NCBI GenBank assembly: GCA_029851415.1
Contig: CM056742.1
Coordinates: forward strand, 57,476,454-57,540,453
DNA: 64,000 nucleotides
Source: Eretmocerus hayati
Lineage: Eukaryota; Arthropoda; Insecta; Hymenoptera; Aphelinidae
Direction of reading: 5' to 3'
Below the pieces are notes generated by a model. That model ran no database searches. It was not told the origin of the DNA and was given only the letters and a program-made list of their open reading frames with translations. Each line of letters opens with the position of its first letter. The stretch's first letter is position 1. Positions 34,105 through 46,129 of this stretch are shown piece after piece. Position numbers and translations under genes: made by a program.

Positions 34105-37100
34105 ATGAAGCTGACCTGTCATTCAAAACAAATATCATGAAAATTGAAGACCGTGAAATCGAATTTGCACCAATACACGTGACTAATCGTCTATTACCAG
34201 CAAGGACTAGAAAGATGATAGATGTGAATTTAGAGAAAACGAACTTGTCCGAGGGCTATGTTAGGAAACTTAAAGCAAGTCCAGGAATCTTTATCGGAGG
34301 AACGATTATAAAAAATGTCAACGGTAGAGGGAAACTTTGCGCACACAATACAAATAATAGAGATATATCTCTGTCAATTCCACCGGTAAAGTTGGAAGAA
34401 TGTAGAGCTATACCGAGAAGTATCAGGCACATTGATTGCAAAGATGCAGTAAAAATCGAGCAACGCATCACAGAATTAGCAAAAGTCTTAAACCTGAACG
34501 GGCTAAATCAAGAAGAAAAGGATAACATGATGAGAATAATTAAAGAATTCCCGTTCCAGTTTTTCTTACCAGGGGATAAGTTGGGATACATGAAAGGGGT
34601 TCAGCACAAGATTATCACAACCACAGAAGTACCGATAAACATAAGACAGTACAGGAATCCATACATGTTGAAAGATGAAATTGAGAGGCAAGTGGGAATA
34701 TTGCTAGAGCAGGGAATCATAGAAGAATCTACAAGTGGATGGAACGCTCCGCTTTGGATTGTGCCAAAGGAAGATAACGAAAAAGGTGAAAAACAGTGGC
34801 GAGTCGTCATAGACTTTAGGGCATTGAATAATGTGACTGTTCCAGAGATTTTTCCACTTCCAAACATAGTAGACATCCTAGATCAGCTAGAGGGTGCGAA
34901 ATATTTCTCTGTTCTTGATCTGACAAGCGGCTACCACCAGTGTTCAATTGATAAACAGAGCAGGGACAAATGCTCGTTCAGTACTAGTAATAATCATTAT
35001 CGTTTCACTCGCCTCCCAATAAGTCTCCGTAACTCAGGAATTTGTTTCTCAAGGGCCCTTACAAATATTCTCTCCGGAATGAACAGTATCAATTGCCTCG
35101 CATATGTTGACGATTTGGTGTTATTCGGCTCTCCAATTGAAGATCACTATATGAAAATGAAGAAATTAATGGCGAGATTCAAAGAACTTGGTTCAATGTT
35201 TCAACCCGGGAAATGCAAGTTCTTACAAAAGGAGATCACATATCTCGGTCACAAAGTGGGTCGAGATGGAGTAAGACCCGATCCAAAAAAGGTTTCGGCT
35301 GTTCAGAATTTTCCGAGACCTAGAAATGAGAAGAACATAAAACAATTCCTCGGACTAGCCGGCTATTATCGCTGATTCATACAGGATTTCGCGAGAATAT
35401 CGAAGCCCCTGTCAGTACTCACGAGAAATGGGGTGAAATTTACTTGGGGAGACGATCAACAAAAGGCCTTTGATGAACTCAAAAGAATTCTATGGTCCGA
35501 TATTATTCTACAATACCCTAAACTCAACGGGAAGCCATTCCTGATATCTTGTGACGCATCACAAAGTGCTGTGATATCCATACTTAGCCAAGGCTATTTG
35601 CGGTCGGATTCACCCATTGCATATGCGTCACGAACCCTAACCTCCAGCGAAGAGAAATTCAGCGTCATTGAAAAAGAATTATTGGCTATTATTTTTGCAG
35701 TAAAGCAATTCAGACCGTATATATTCGGTCAAAAATTTACATTGGTAACAGACCATAGGCCATTGGTATGGCTTAATAATTGTACAGACTCCTCTTCGCG
35801 ATAAGTGCGTTGGAGGGTGATGCTAAACCAGCATGATTACACAACTCAATATCGTAGAGGCTGTATCCATCAAAACGTAGATGCTCTGTCTAGAAATCCA
35901 GTAGAGACAAGGGATGAAGATGAACAGGAAGAATGTGATCTCGAAGATTACGTAATCAATGTCATAGACGAGTTTAGAGATAGTACCAACTGTAATTGTC
36001 CTTACTGCACGGAGGCCTCATCCTCGAAACATGGCAACGAAGAGAAAAATGAGCATGAAATTATGGTAATCAGCGGCTCAGAGAGGAGCACTGATTTACA
36101 AAAGGACTTGGTCAGTGACTCAGAGGGAAGCACTGATTTACGAAATGATTTGGTCAGCGACTCAGAGAGAAGCGTTGACATATGCATAAAGAAGGATACT
36201 GCACTCAAACGCCCACGACAGAACGGCTATGAGGATAGTGAAGCTGTGATTGAGCAGAAACGTACACGGGGAAATGAAGATAATGTTGGAATTGGAGAAC
36301 AAGAGGTCGTCTCAGATTCAACCAAAGGTCCAGACGAGTCAGCAGAGGGGAGTGTTGAGATAGTTTGCGTCCAGAATAACACTAACATTCCGGAAGAAGA
36401 ACACCTGCATTCAAATCCGACAGATAAAACAACTAACTCCTCAATATCTCAACATGCAGATCCAATTTCTGCGGCAGGAGCTGGTACTGGAAGGGCGAAT
36501 GAGACGACGAGTGGAATAAGCAAAGAGGAGAGAGGTCACGTCAGTAAAACAATGGATTCAAAACCGAATGTACTACCTATCAATGTACACGCATTGAAAT
36601 ATAGTAGAGACCCTCTGTGGTTGAGGAAAAGTACATTGATACACCTGTTCACGACAAATTGTGCAGTAAGATCGAAAGTAACCAAAGGTTTGCTTGAACG
36701 AGGACGTTTTAATGTTCATGAGGTAAAAGCAAGATCACCTGGTTTAAAAGAATTAGTCATAACGAAATCTGGATACGTGAGAATAACACACTTGTTTGTG
36801 AAAAGGAACGTTGAAAATCGGACATCTCAACTTAACTTGCTGGATACCTTGATTTTATTACAAAGCTTGATAGAGAGGAAGGGCATAAGATCAATTAGTA
36901 TGGAAAAAACATACGACATTGTGGAAGAGCATTTTTGGCCTACGATAACAGAGTTTCTAAAATCAATCGCGAATGAGAATCTCGAAGTAACTCTTCGCGC
37001 GGGTGAGGTAGTGGTGCCAGATCCAAATATCAGAGCGCAGATACTTAGAGAAACTCATGAAACATTAATTGGAGGGCATAGAGGTATAGCAATAACTTAC

Positions 37101-38066
37101 TCAAGAATAAGAGCAAACTTTTACTGGAAAAATCTGAAAAGAGAAGTGAGAGGATTCATTAAGTTTCGCGGAAAATACCAGAAGTCGAGACTTGTGCGTG
37201 TAAAGACAAAACAGCCGATGGTCATAACAGATACTCCGGGGAGAGGTCTCCAGAAAATACAAATAGATTTAGTAGGCCCCTTACCGGCTACTGAAGCAGG
37301 AAAAAAATATATCCTGACTTGGCAATGCGTTCTAACGAAATACGCAGGTGCAATTCCTCTTATAAATATCGACTCCGTTACTATAGCAAGAGCCTTCGCG
37401 TATGACTTCATTTGCCGATTTGAATGCCCAGAAACAATTCAGTCAGATCAGGGACCAAATCTAATAGTAGGGATAATGGACGAATTTGCGAAGTTATTCA
37501 AAATATCGCGTATAAAGTCAACAGCGTGGAGACCTCAAAGTCAAGGGTGTATAGAACGAGCCCACCACTCGCTGGTGGAATATCTGAAACTTTACACGCA
37601 GAAGAAAAATTGGAGCGTATACTTGAAACCCTGTCTCCTGTCTTTCAACTCAAGCGTATCCGAATCTACGGGATTTACTCCACATGAATTAGTCTACGGT
37701 TACAAAGCAAGGATTCCATCAGAATTCGCATCAGGAAAAATACCTCGCACTTATGACTCAATGATGAATGAGCTTTTAGAGCAAATCAGTGAAACTCAAT
37801 CGATGGCAGTCGAGAGATTGAATCTAAGCAAACTGAAAAGTAAACAAATTTTTGATAGGAAAGTAAACCCAATCAATATAGAAGTTAATTCCTTCGTATA
37901 TCTCTTGAACGAACCTAGAACGAGTAAATTTGACGACCAATACAAGGGACCATATAAAGTCGTGAGAATCATGGACAGGGAGAACATAGAAATTGAGATG
38001 GGAAGGGGTAAGAAGAGAATTGTTCACGCCAATAAACTCAAGTTAGCTTGCATTCCCATCACGTGA
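34105..38066 (+). pseudogene. pol: Gypsy pol: reverse transcriptase, RNase H, integrase (two stops)
   Basis: A single frame resumes from the target duplication and is broken by TGA at 35373-35375 and TAA at 35802-35804. RT: YFSVLDLTSGYHQ and LAYVDD (35103-35114). RNase H: FLISCDASQ, EKELLAIIFAV, LVTDHRPLVW. Integrase: H-H zinc half in ETHETLIGGHRG, catalytic Asp in QIDLVGPLP, Asp in QSDQGPN, Glu in GCIERAHH, then a GPY/F module (YKGPYKVVRI). No chromodomain and no env follow. The zinc-finger cysteines expected at about 37160-37180 are replaced (KFRGKYQ). An unusual ~200-residue acidic linker separates RNase H from integrase. The enzymes would copy RNA into DNA and insert it. This copy is inactive. 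Confidence 0.9.
36060..36190 (+). repeat. Tandem ~14-residue repeats in the pol linker
   Basis: Three tandem coding repeats of about 42-45 bp encode variants of (V)SDSE(G/R)STDL.KDL. They sit in the acidic segment between RNase H and integrase. Confidence 0.8.
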
Positions 38067-38677
38067 ATGAATGAGATACCATCCAGAGTTCAATTTGAAT
38101 ACCGCCATATGGAGAGTCGCGTTCATAATTTAAAAGTTCGAATCTACTGAATACAAATCCAACCTCGAAATCGTTCGATTTCATATCAAGGGGTATGTGA
38201 AGGTAACTGTGTGGCAATCAATTTATGACGATGAATTCAAATCTGTGGAAGGGATTATATAGGAGTTTACATCTACACTAAGCCACGAATCGCTCATACA
38301 GAGAACGAATCACATATTGTAAAAATCAGCATCAACTCCATACGCAAGATACGATGGAGGAAGTGTTCAGTAGAGGAGCATGTTTTATAGAGGCCGAAAG
38401 AGGAGATAGGAATGAGTATATGAACTTCTCAATAATATCTCAAATGTTTAATGAATAATTTGGTCCCTAATATTGAATTTTGAGGTATACCTGGGACTGC
38501 CAATTAATTGCAAGGGTTTACATATGATTCGTATCAGTTATTGCATGAATCCGCAAAACAAGGAGTACAAAAACATAGGGCTGACGAAATAAATAGATAA
38601 ACTAGCAAATAGGGACATATTGACCTAAATCAGTAGTGTGAAGAGTTCCAAAAAAATTTGGAAGGCGATGCGGTATT
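38067..38677. other. No gene or LTR recognised after pol
   Basis: No polypurine tract or LTR copy follows integrase here, although both would be expected within a few hundred bases. AT-rich, no ORF of note. Confidence 0.6.
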
Positions 38678-40570
38678 CTAAGGGTGACAACGGATGTAAT
38701 GGCATTGCAGAGAATACCTTTTCTTGTAAGTGCGACGGCACATGGAACACTTATATTTCTTGACTTCACAAGTTCGTTCATGCTGAAGAATTTCGGAGGA
38801 ATGATAATTCCGTCCGCAAAAGTTACACTTGGTAAGATGACGAGGAATAGAGCTTGATGGCAGGTTGAACTCGCAAATTCTTTCATGATCTCGGAGGCTC
38901 TCTTCATCAAGGTACGCCACTCCACAAAACTGGCATCTCCAGACCGGCTCGGTGTCGGATAAAGCAGCTTTCTCAGCCTCGGTCTATAGAGAGAGAGCAG
39001 TTGGAAGTAAAAACGTTATATTTCCTGAAGAGAGTAATAGACACAGAAAGTCATGGAAATTACCCGCGTGAGATTGCGAGGTTCGTATGTGATGAGCAAG
39101 CCTTTCGACTTCTGCACCACAGACCGTGCACTTCTTGGTTATCCTATTTTGAACCTTGGGAACCTTCGCTCCATGCACTTCATTACGATGGACCCTCAGG
39201 ACCTCCTTGTTCGTGGTAGTAAACTTACAACCCTTATGCTCATGACATTCATATACGATTTTTTTCTGGTTTTCACCGTAGTGATCTGATGACGATTCGG
39301 TGGAAGGCTGGACAATTTTGATTCAGGGCATGGATCGTATGGTGCAAGTCTAGCGTAAACGTCAAACTCCGGCCCAGCAAAGTTGGGAGCCTCTGCTACA
39401 TTTGCCGACAATTGCCCGACTTCATGGGGGACACCCTCGGCGGTGTATACCACATCATGGGGGCCTTGTCGAAGGATTTCGTATTCAATGCCATGCCGAT
39501 CCGCAACCTTGGTATTCATGTACAGGTTCTTGTGACTGAGCTTACTCGGGCATGATCCAGCAAACGTAAAAACTTCTTGAATCGCTAGAACGTGAAGAAA
39601 GTTACGGATTGCATAAAGAACAGGGGAAACCGAGATTTCGGAAAGTCATAATACTTGTCACCTCTCAGGTTTTTTGGATTTTCTTCCCATCCATATCACG
39701 GGTTTCAGACGTTTTCTTCGCTATACAGGGAGACAGAATCGGTGAGGAAATAGGGATTAGAGAAGAAATTTGATAGTGTAGGATTACGTAACAATACAAC
39801 GAATAAAGATTTTCACAGACGTGATTCCTTCGTCAGACATAGATGCATCTTCTCCCGGTAAAGATTATTCTGGAGGGCCAGGGCGACGTCCTGAGCTTGG
39901 ATGTCATAGATAGTCTTCTCAAGAGGGTTGCGCTCCGGGAATACCATCCAAATTTTTGAATATCCAACAGGCCGAACACAATGCAAGACGAAACTGGGAT
40001 GTAAGAGGAGGATCCCGACATTGATAGCAGGTGTCAGGGAGTCCTCGACGTGGATCTCACTAAAAGAGTTCACACCGCCATAGTAAAACTGACTAGTATT
40101 GATGCCTTCCATGATTCCAACGTCAGGATTTGTTGCGGGATGTAACTGACTTCTTTTCATAACCTCTTCACGGTCAAGAAGGCCGGCAAAGGAGATATCA
40201 GATGAGTTGAGACCGAAACAGTATAGTCTTCGGTTAGCTGAAACCGGCAGATAATCGATCACCTCGTCGTCCGTCATGGAGGAGATCTTAGGATCATCGG
40301 GCTGGGCCAAGAGGCTCATAAGCTCACGATTATCTCGGATCCCGAGAACCTCCTCTTTGCTAATGAGGAATAAACCTTCTTCATGGTGGTGAGGTATGGC
40401 AACGATCTCATAACACCTAATCAGTTCGGGTTTTTCCGCAAACCCTTGATGGACCAATCGATCTGATAATACTCGATCATTGAAGAGCATACCACGACCA
40501 ATGGGCGCCCCGAGAACGATCTCCATAAAAGACGAAAAGGTTTTAATGGGAAAATCAGCAATAATACTGT
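38678..40570 (-). CDS. JmjC-domain protein with C-terminal zinc fingers (split, frameshifted)
   Basis: Main exon 40570 to about 39816: JmjC core with the HxE iron ligands (SEIHVED; His159 and Glu161 from the ATG at 40526) and a 2-oxoglutarate-type Lys (KIWMVFPE, Lys191). An acceptor TTCTAG near 39590 opens the next exon, which holds the third ligand His (GVPHEVG) and NVAEAPNFAGPEFD. A one-base frame slip in the A-run at 39314-39319 leads into a Ser-rich linker and fingers YECHEHKGC..HRNEVH and CTVCGAEVERLAHH. An intron of about 80 bp (39063-38984) precedes WRCQFCG, KCNFCGRNYH and YKCSMCRRTY. The layout resembles KDM4-like histone lysine demethylases joined to C2H2 fingers; JmjN is not seen. 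Likely nuclear. The frameshift, weak donor sites and an unmatched phase at the last intron leave open a pseudogene or assembly error. Confidence 0.72.
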
Positions 40571-42941
40571 CTTACGGCTTAGAATTTGAAACGTAATACA
40601 TATATCACTGGATAGGTAGTAATCTTTTCCTCTTATCGCGATATTCGTACAACTCACACATAACTGCTGAGAGATCAGATAACCCAAAACAAAAAATATT
40701 GAAGGTCGACGAAATAACTTAAATTAGAAGGTCTTCATAGATTTCAAGCGTATATTGGCAAGTACCGTAATCGTACGAGCAATCCACGGAATCGACAATA
40801 AAACGGTTAGATAGCGAAAGAACCCATTCGCGAGTACCCGAACCCCAGATAAAAAAGAAGGCCCGAAAATCTTTGATGTCGATGCCACTCCTCGACTGTC
40901 AATCTAGTGGACGTTTATGAGACCTTCATAGCATGACTCTCGACTGATAAATTAACCAATCGACAACAGGAAATTTGACCGAGTATCATGATATGGGTCC
41001 CGGAAAGAGTCTACATTCGATCACTTAGAATGTATGTCAATGAATGATATAATCAAAACTTGGATAATAAGTTGAATCAATCTGAGTGCCTTATTAAAGT
41101 TGAACAGGAGGGTCGTATCTTGAAATACTCGCGGCTGCCCTTCCTCTCAACTCTACGAATCCATGATTTTTTTTACACATGACGATTGCAAAAATTGTCT
41201 TCTTATAGAATCGAAAATTTATGAGAGTACGCATGAGTGGTTCCACGGAAACTTTGAAATGGTGGGTGCCTACTGTTCGCTTCAGGAAGAATCCGTACAA
41301 ACCATTCTCGACGTAATTGTCGGCTATCCAAGAGGTGCTCTTTTGGCGCATTCGTTAGTTGGGCGATTCAGGATCACCCAAGAAAATTGTCATCAAAGAA
41401 GCGGTCAAATGTCAGGTCTGTGGGCTATGGGTTTCATTTCTTTTTCGACGATTGTGAGTCGTAACATAATTAAAACTCACTTGGTATTCGGGCGGGCTCT
41501 ATGGTACTGATCATCAAATACCATCATAATGAAACCCATAGACAACCTTCGAGTGTCGCTAGACATAAACATTTGTGGCACGATATCCAAAATTCCACCC
41601 CCTCAGCTTCATGGATAAAAGTGAATTCGCCTCATCCTAGACTTTTTCGCACCAGCCTATTCTAAGAGTGAAATTGACAAACGAAACCTCCCCATACCTA
41701 AGAGTTTCGAAAGAATGGATTTCCGCACAGTGTGACCCTCAATCGTAAGACTACAGAGGTTCAGTTTCAAAGTTAGTGGTCGAATTGAAACTCCAAAAAC
41801 CTCAAGGCAGCAGCTCAAAGCACCCGGCCGTGAGACTAATTTTAGTGATGAAATGTGATGTCCAAGGTTGCTTCAGAATGTCAAATCCGTATGTCGCTAT
41901 CGCATCTCTACATTATATCCTCATGGTACCGATAAATAAGAAAATTAACATCCGCGCGCAAGTTATCCATAATTTTCCAGCCGTCGAAGCTTGTGCGAAA
42001 CTACCGATAGCAATCTTTCGACGCCGTAATCAGGATATATACATGAATTCCAAGATGAATCGGTGTCCGTGTGACCTTGATGCTATGCTGATGTTTCTCT
42101 TTTGTTGAACTTAGAATGCATAGATAATCGAAATATGAGTAAGTGACAACATATCAATACAATCGTGGAATATTAAAGTTTTGCATACGCTAAATTCTCG
42201 TCGAGTCCGCGAATCATAGGAAGAAGAGCACAAAAAAGCCCAATACGTTACTCCACGTCTCGCGAGCATGCCATAAAGAAATGGTGATTCAAGAAAAGGT
42301 AGGGCAATAACAAACGAACTCTAAAATCTTAGAGAATTATCGCGAATCAGGCGGACTCCAGCCACACGAGAGTCGATCCCTCTTACTTTGAACTTCAGAG
42401 AGTCATTGCTGTGTCCCACGCCTTACACAGGATAAAATAGCGGAATGATTTCTTTTTTGCACACAAACTCAATTAAGCAATATGCAATACACGATTTCGT
42501 AGCAAAATAGCAAACACCTTTAAATCAAACAATTTTGACGAAAGAATGTATCATTCCAACAGTGTTTAAGAGACGAATTTTAGTTGCAGCACTACCGGTT
42601 CCGAAAAGAAAGGTCGCAAGTACAACCGAGCCGAACTGTTTCGAGTCAATCGCGGAATACGCGGCTATACAGTCAAATCCAAAATTGTAATAGGATAAAA
42701 ATTTTCCTAGAGCTCGAGAAATGACAGTCAAGCTAATGAATCCACAGTCAAGTTGCAAAATAGACAAACGTTATGATGAGGAAGAAGAGAAACGACTCTC
42801 ACGTCGATATTTGGACAGAATGACAAAATGATATGAACCTCTTAAAACAGTCAAACGAGGATTTTTTTCTCCTTCTCTAAGGTTTCAATCTCCAATAAAT
42901 AATATAAGGGTCATTATAAAATAGAAGAATACAAAACTCAC
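40571..42941. other. Probable intron of the JmjC gene, or unassigned
   Basis: No repeats of the families listed here and no convincing ORF. Plus-strand ORFs at 41163-41510 and 41776-42108 have no family features. Confidence 0.4.
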
Positions 42942-42969
42942 CTTTAGTTTTTCTTCTCTTGGAAGACAT
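42942..42969 (-). CDS. Candidate first coding exon of the JmjC gene
   Basis: ATG at 42969 begins MSSKRRKTK, a basic nuclear-localisation-like stretch, and ends at a strong donor (AAAG|GTGAGT). The exon ends one base into a codon, and the JmjC exon starting at 40570 (after CCGTAAG) needs exactly that phase. The join would add a short segment (SIIADFPIKTF) before the ATG at 40526. The intron would be about 2.4 kb. This is inference from splice signals and phase only. Confidence 0.4.
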
Positions 42970-45216
42970 ATCAGCAAACAACTCCGCGAACTCGTACAAA
43001 TCAGTCGACAAAAATATGAAATAGTAAGACCTACGAGTGTGGGAACAAAACACAAAATCAGAATAGAAATTTAATAGACCGGATCGTGTTACCGTAAAAT
43101 ATTTTGAATTAATAAATAGCAACGTCGTGACTCTAGAGGCCAAGCACAAACGGAAAAATTTCTCCGGTATAATAATTCGAAAAATAAGACACGAATTTTA
43201 GACAGACTACACTGTAAAAAAGAAAAAATATTGAAATTTCATTCGTATTGAAACCAAAATCAAAATGAATATTGAATAATTCCTCAAAATATTCGTATTG
43301 ACGCTTGAAGTCAAAACAGTTCCTTATTTTCCAAAGGAATTGGATTGATGATGAGCACTTGAGAGCCTAATCAATAAAAATTATTGGAAATTCTATACGA
43401 GTATATGAAAAATCAATAATTTTGTACTGAGAAAAAAAGTACGTGTCCCCAACTTGTCTCATTGAGACATTTTCTCAATAACTTTGGCTTACTTCAACAT
43501 TTTCCAACGTACTGTAACTCGTTTCAAAGCTTGCCTTAAGACCTTCAGAATGAGCTGAGGTGCGTCTAACTTTAAGGAACTGGATACGAGTTGTTTCAAC
43601 TTTCGCAAAAAGTTTTTGTTAGTTTTTGGGACTCTACAGGAGTGTGTACACAACTTCCGCCATAAATGAGAACTATGTAAATTGGCGCTGAAATGCATAA
43701 AACCGCTTTCATCCGTTTGCATTGCCGTGCAACCTTATTTGGAGCTTTTCGCTGGTCCAAACCACTATTTCCGACCTATTTCGACATGACAAATACGTCC
43801 TGAATGGTAAAAAAGTCGTAACACTACGGCCTTCCAAGATAACCATATGGGGGCATGTTGGGTGCACTCCGGTGTTGGCCTTCTTGTTTCACAGAGCACC
43901 TCCGTAATTAGCTCATAAAATAGCTCTAGATCCAAGTTTTGCAACTCTAAGAAACGGATTTTGGAGGTTTAGAAAAAAAGGGTGATCAAATGCGTTGAAG
44001 TACGTTTAGATCGATAGAGCTGGAAAAACGTGACATCGGTTTTACTGGATGTATACTGTCAGTAATTTCTGAGCTGTACAAATACGAAAAATTAAAAAAA
44101 TCATCTCGATTTTTTTGGGAAACGCAGGAATTATTCAAATATAGAAAAAACCATCGGGAAGGTCTACGTGTGTCCATCCCTGAGATCGTCACATGGAGGC
44201 AAGTTGGGTTCACTTAATTTGACTATTTCCACAATACGATCTCGCGAAACCTGCAGATCTTGTCAGTCAATTTATTTTGTAAAGGCAGTTTCACCAAGCG
44301 AGGATGGTTCGTAAATCGTAATAGATTGTCGAACTTGGGTCTAACTTGGCTTCCATGTAATCATGGGGAATTATCTCGTGAATGTTCATTTTGAAAGCCT
44401 CATTCATTCAAAAAACTATATTAGACCTGGTAAATTCATTACGGCTTTACTATTTGATCTCGACAACATAAATCGCACATTCAAAGGTGTCATGAGTCCC
44501 TGTCAAGCATGCTCTGCGTTGGTGTAATGATTAAGCGATCAGTCTACTAATCTAAGGTGCGTCCTAAGGTGCGTCGGTTCAATCCCCATAATTTCCGAAT
44601 AATTTTTCATTACAGAATTTGTTACTGAGCATCACAGCTCATCAGCAACCTGAGATATGGCTATTTCCATTTATTGCGGAACTTGCAATCGTCCCGATGT
44701 TTAAGAATTAATTTTTTTTTTGTTCACCTGAAGGGGAGACAATCTTAAACGCCATGCAGAAATGTCAGTACAAGATTATTGAAAATTTAATACAATCTGA
44801 CTTGGCCTTGTGGCGCGAGTTCGTGTGCAATATTCAATATAATTCCTGGAACTCCAAAGGGAATCTTTGAAACTTTTTCAGTAAGGTCTCGGAAACGCAG
44901 CTTCAACACGACATTATTGAAAATTTTTCTAGATATTTTTTACAGTATACTACAGACCCATACAACTGTTATAAACGGACCGGAGATCGCCAGGGAATAA
45001 GGACCATAAAAACAACAAACACCATGCCATTGAATCTGAAGCCGATATGTATGAAGTTGCTTCAACATGACAAAGAAAAATTCAAACACTCAGCGGCGTT
45101 CGTAAGAAGAACAGAGGAAACACGTTCATTGCAAATAAGATAGACAGCGACCATTGCGATATAAAATGATAATTATCAAAGAAAAAGCAACTGAAGATAT
45201 ATTCGTATATCCTTAC
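42970..45216. other. Mostly unassigned
   Basis: No domain-bearing ORF. A weak inverted similarity (CCAACTTGTCTC at about 43448 against GAGGCAAGTTGG near 44200) could mark a decayed DNA element, but no transposase is recognisable. A tRNA-like fragment lies at 44516-44600. Confidence 0.45.
44516..44600 (+). other. tRNA-derived fragment with a 12-bp tandem duplication
   Basis: Contains an A-box-like TTGGTGTAATGATTA and a B-box GGTTCAATCC, with an anticodon-like region CTACTAA between them. CTAAGGTGCGTC is repeated twice in tandem (44550-44573), enlarging the variable region. Stems pair only partly. Probably a tRNA pseudogene or SINE head. Confidence 0.45.
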
Positions 45217-45262
45217 CAGCAATCGTAACGTCACAATATGGCAGTGACTCGCCCACGCCCAT
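45217..45262 (-). CDS. Candidate short first exon
   Basis: ATG at 45262 encodes MGVGESLPYCDVTIA and stops at a strong donor (GCTG|GTAAGG), one base into a codon. No partner exon was identified. It could be an alternative first exon of the minus-strand gene downstream, or chance. Confidence 0.22.
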
Positions 45263-45605
45263 GAAAAAATACTCACGCAATACACACGGAAATAGATCTC
45301 GAATACATGCGTATACCACGATAATAGAAAACTCCAGTGCCAAAACTAAAATGGCTCACAATAATTTTGTCAAAAGTATGCATCAGAGGCAAGGGACGGA
45401 CATAAGAACCAAATGGCAAATGAAGTTGGATGGTAGGAATGAAAAAAAACCCCTGACAACCAACTTGGACACATACACACATACACAACGATGCACTTGT
45501 AACGACGACTCAAAATTTGTAGTTGCGAATGAGACTCTGTAGGAATGTAGGAAAAAATTGTGATACGAAAAAGATTGTGATTCGTATAAGAAACGCACAA
45601 ACATA

Positions 45606-46007
45606 TTGAGCACAAAAATCAAAGGCAATATCCTCCGCGGCACCACTGTTGCGAAGGAGTCAACGGAAAATTCCCACTATAAACGAGCAAAGCCCTCTGC
45701 CGCACTACTGGTGCGAAGGCGTCGTCAGAAATCCCGCACGCAGACAAGCAGAGTCCTCTGCGGCACTGCTGCTGCGAAGGAGTTGGCAGGAATATCTTCA
45801 TTAGAAGCAAGCAAAGTCCTCTGCGGCACCACTGCTGCAGACGAGTCAACAATAGACCAGCTGCAGTGCCGTTGCCGCCGAGGCCACGAGGCAGATTTCT
45901 CTTCTTCTAACTTCGTGCTCTCTACTCTCTGTAGAATATCTGATTATAATGAGAATCATCAAAAAATTTCCATAGAGTGTGGTTCCAAATCACTCGATTC
46001 AAAGTAG
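45606..46007 (+). CDS. ORF over a 4-unit minisatellite
   Basis: A 133-codon plus-strand ORF containing four ~63-66-bp repeats (45633-45850), each with CTCTGCGGCAC(C/T)(A/G)CTG.TGCGAAGG. The repeats encode VLCGT(T/A)AAKE-type units. The minus strand is also open across the same repeats (QQWCRRGLCL), as often happens with GC-rich in-frame repeats, so coding status on either strand is unclear. No family recognised. Confidence 0.3.
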   Translation: MSTKIKGNILRGTTVAKESTENSHYKRAKPSAALLVRRRRQKSRTQTSRVLCGTAAAKELAGISSLEASKVLCGTTAADESTIDQLQCRCRRGHEADFSSSNFVLSTLCRISDYNENHQKISIECGSKSLDSK

Positions 46008-46129
46008 AAAAAGAAAGTACGCTGCAAAAAAAGGGATTAGCAGAAAGCTTCTTCTTAGTGGGATATGCAATAGTATGGATGTTGAAATATTTGTGCTTAT
46101 ACTGAGTCATATTTTCGAAGGAAGCTTGT

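Noticed and set aside
43440..44220. Decayed mariner-like element with ends CCAACTTGTCTC / GAGGCAAGTTGG
   Set aside because: The inverted match is short and imperfect, and no transposase catalytic motifs can be read between the ends.
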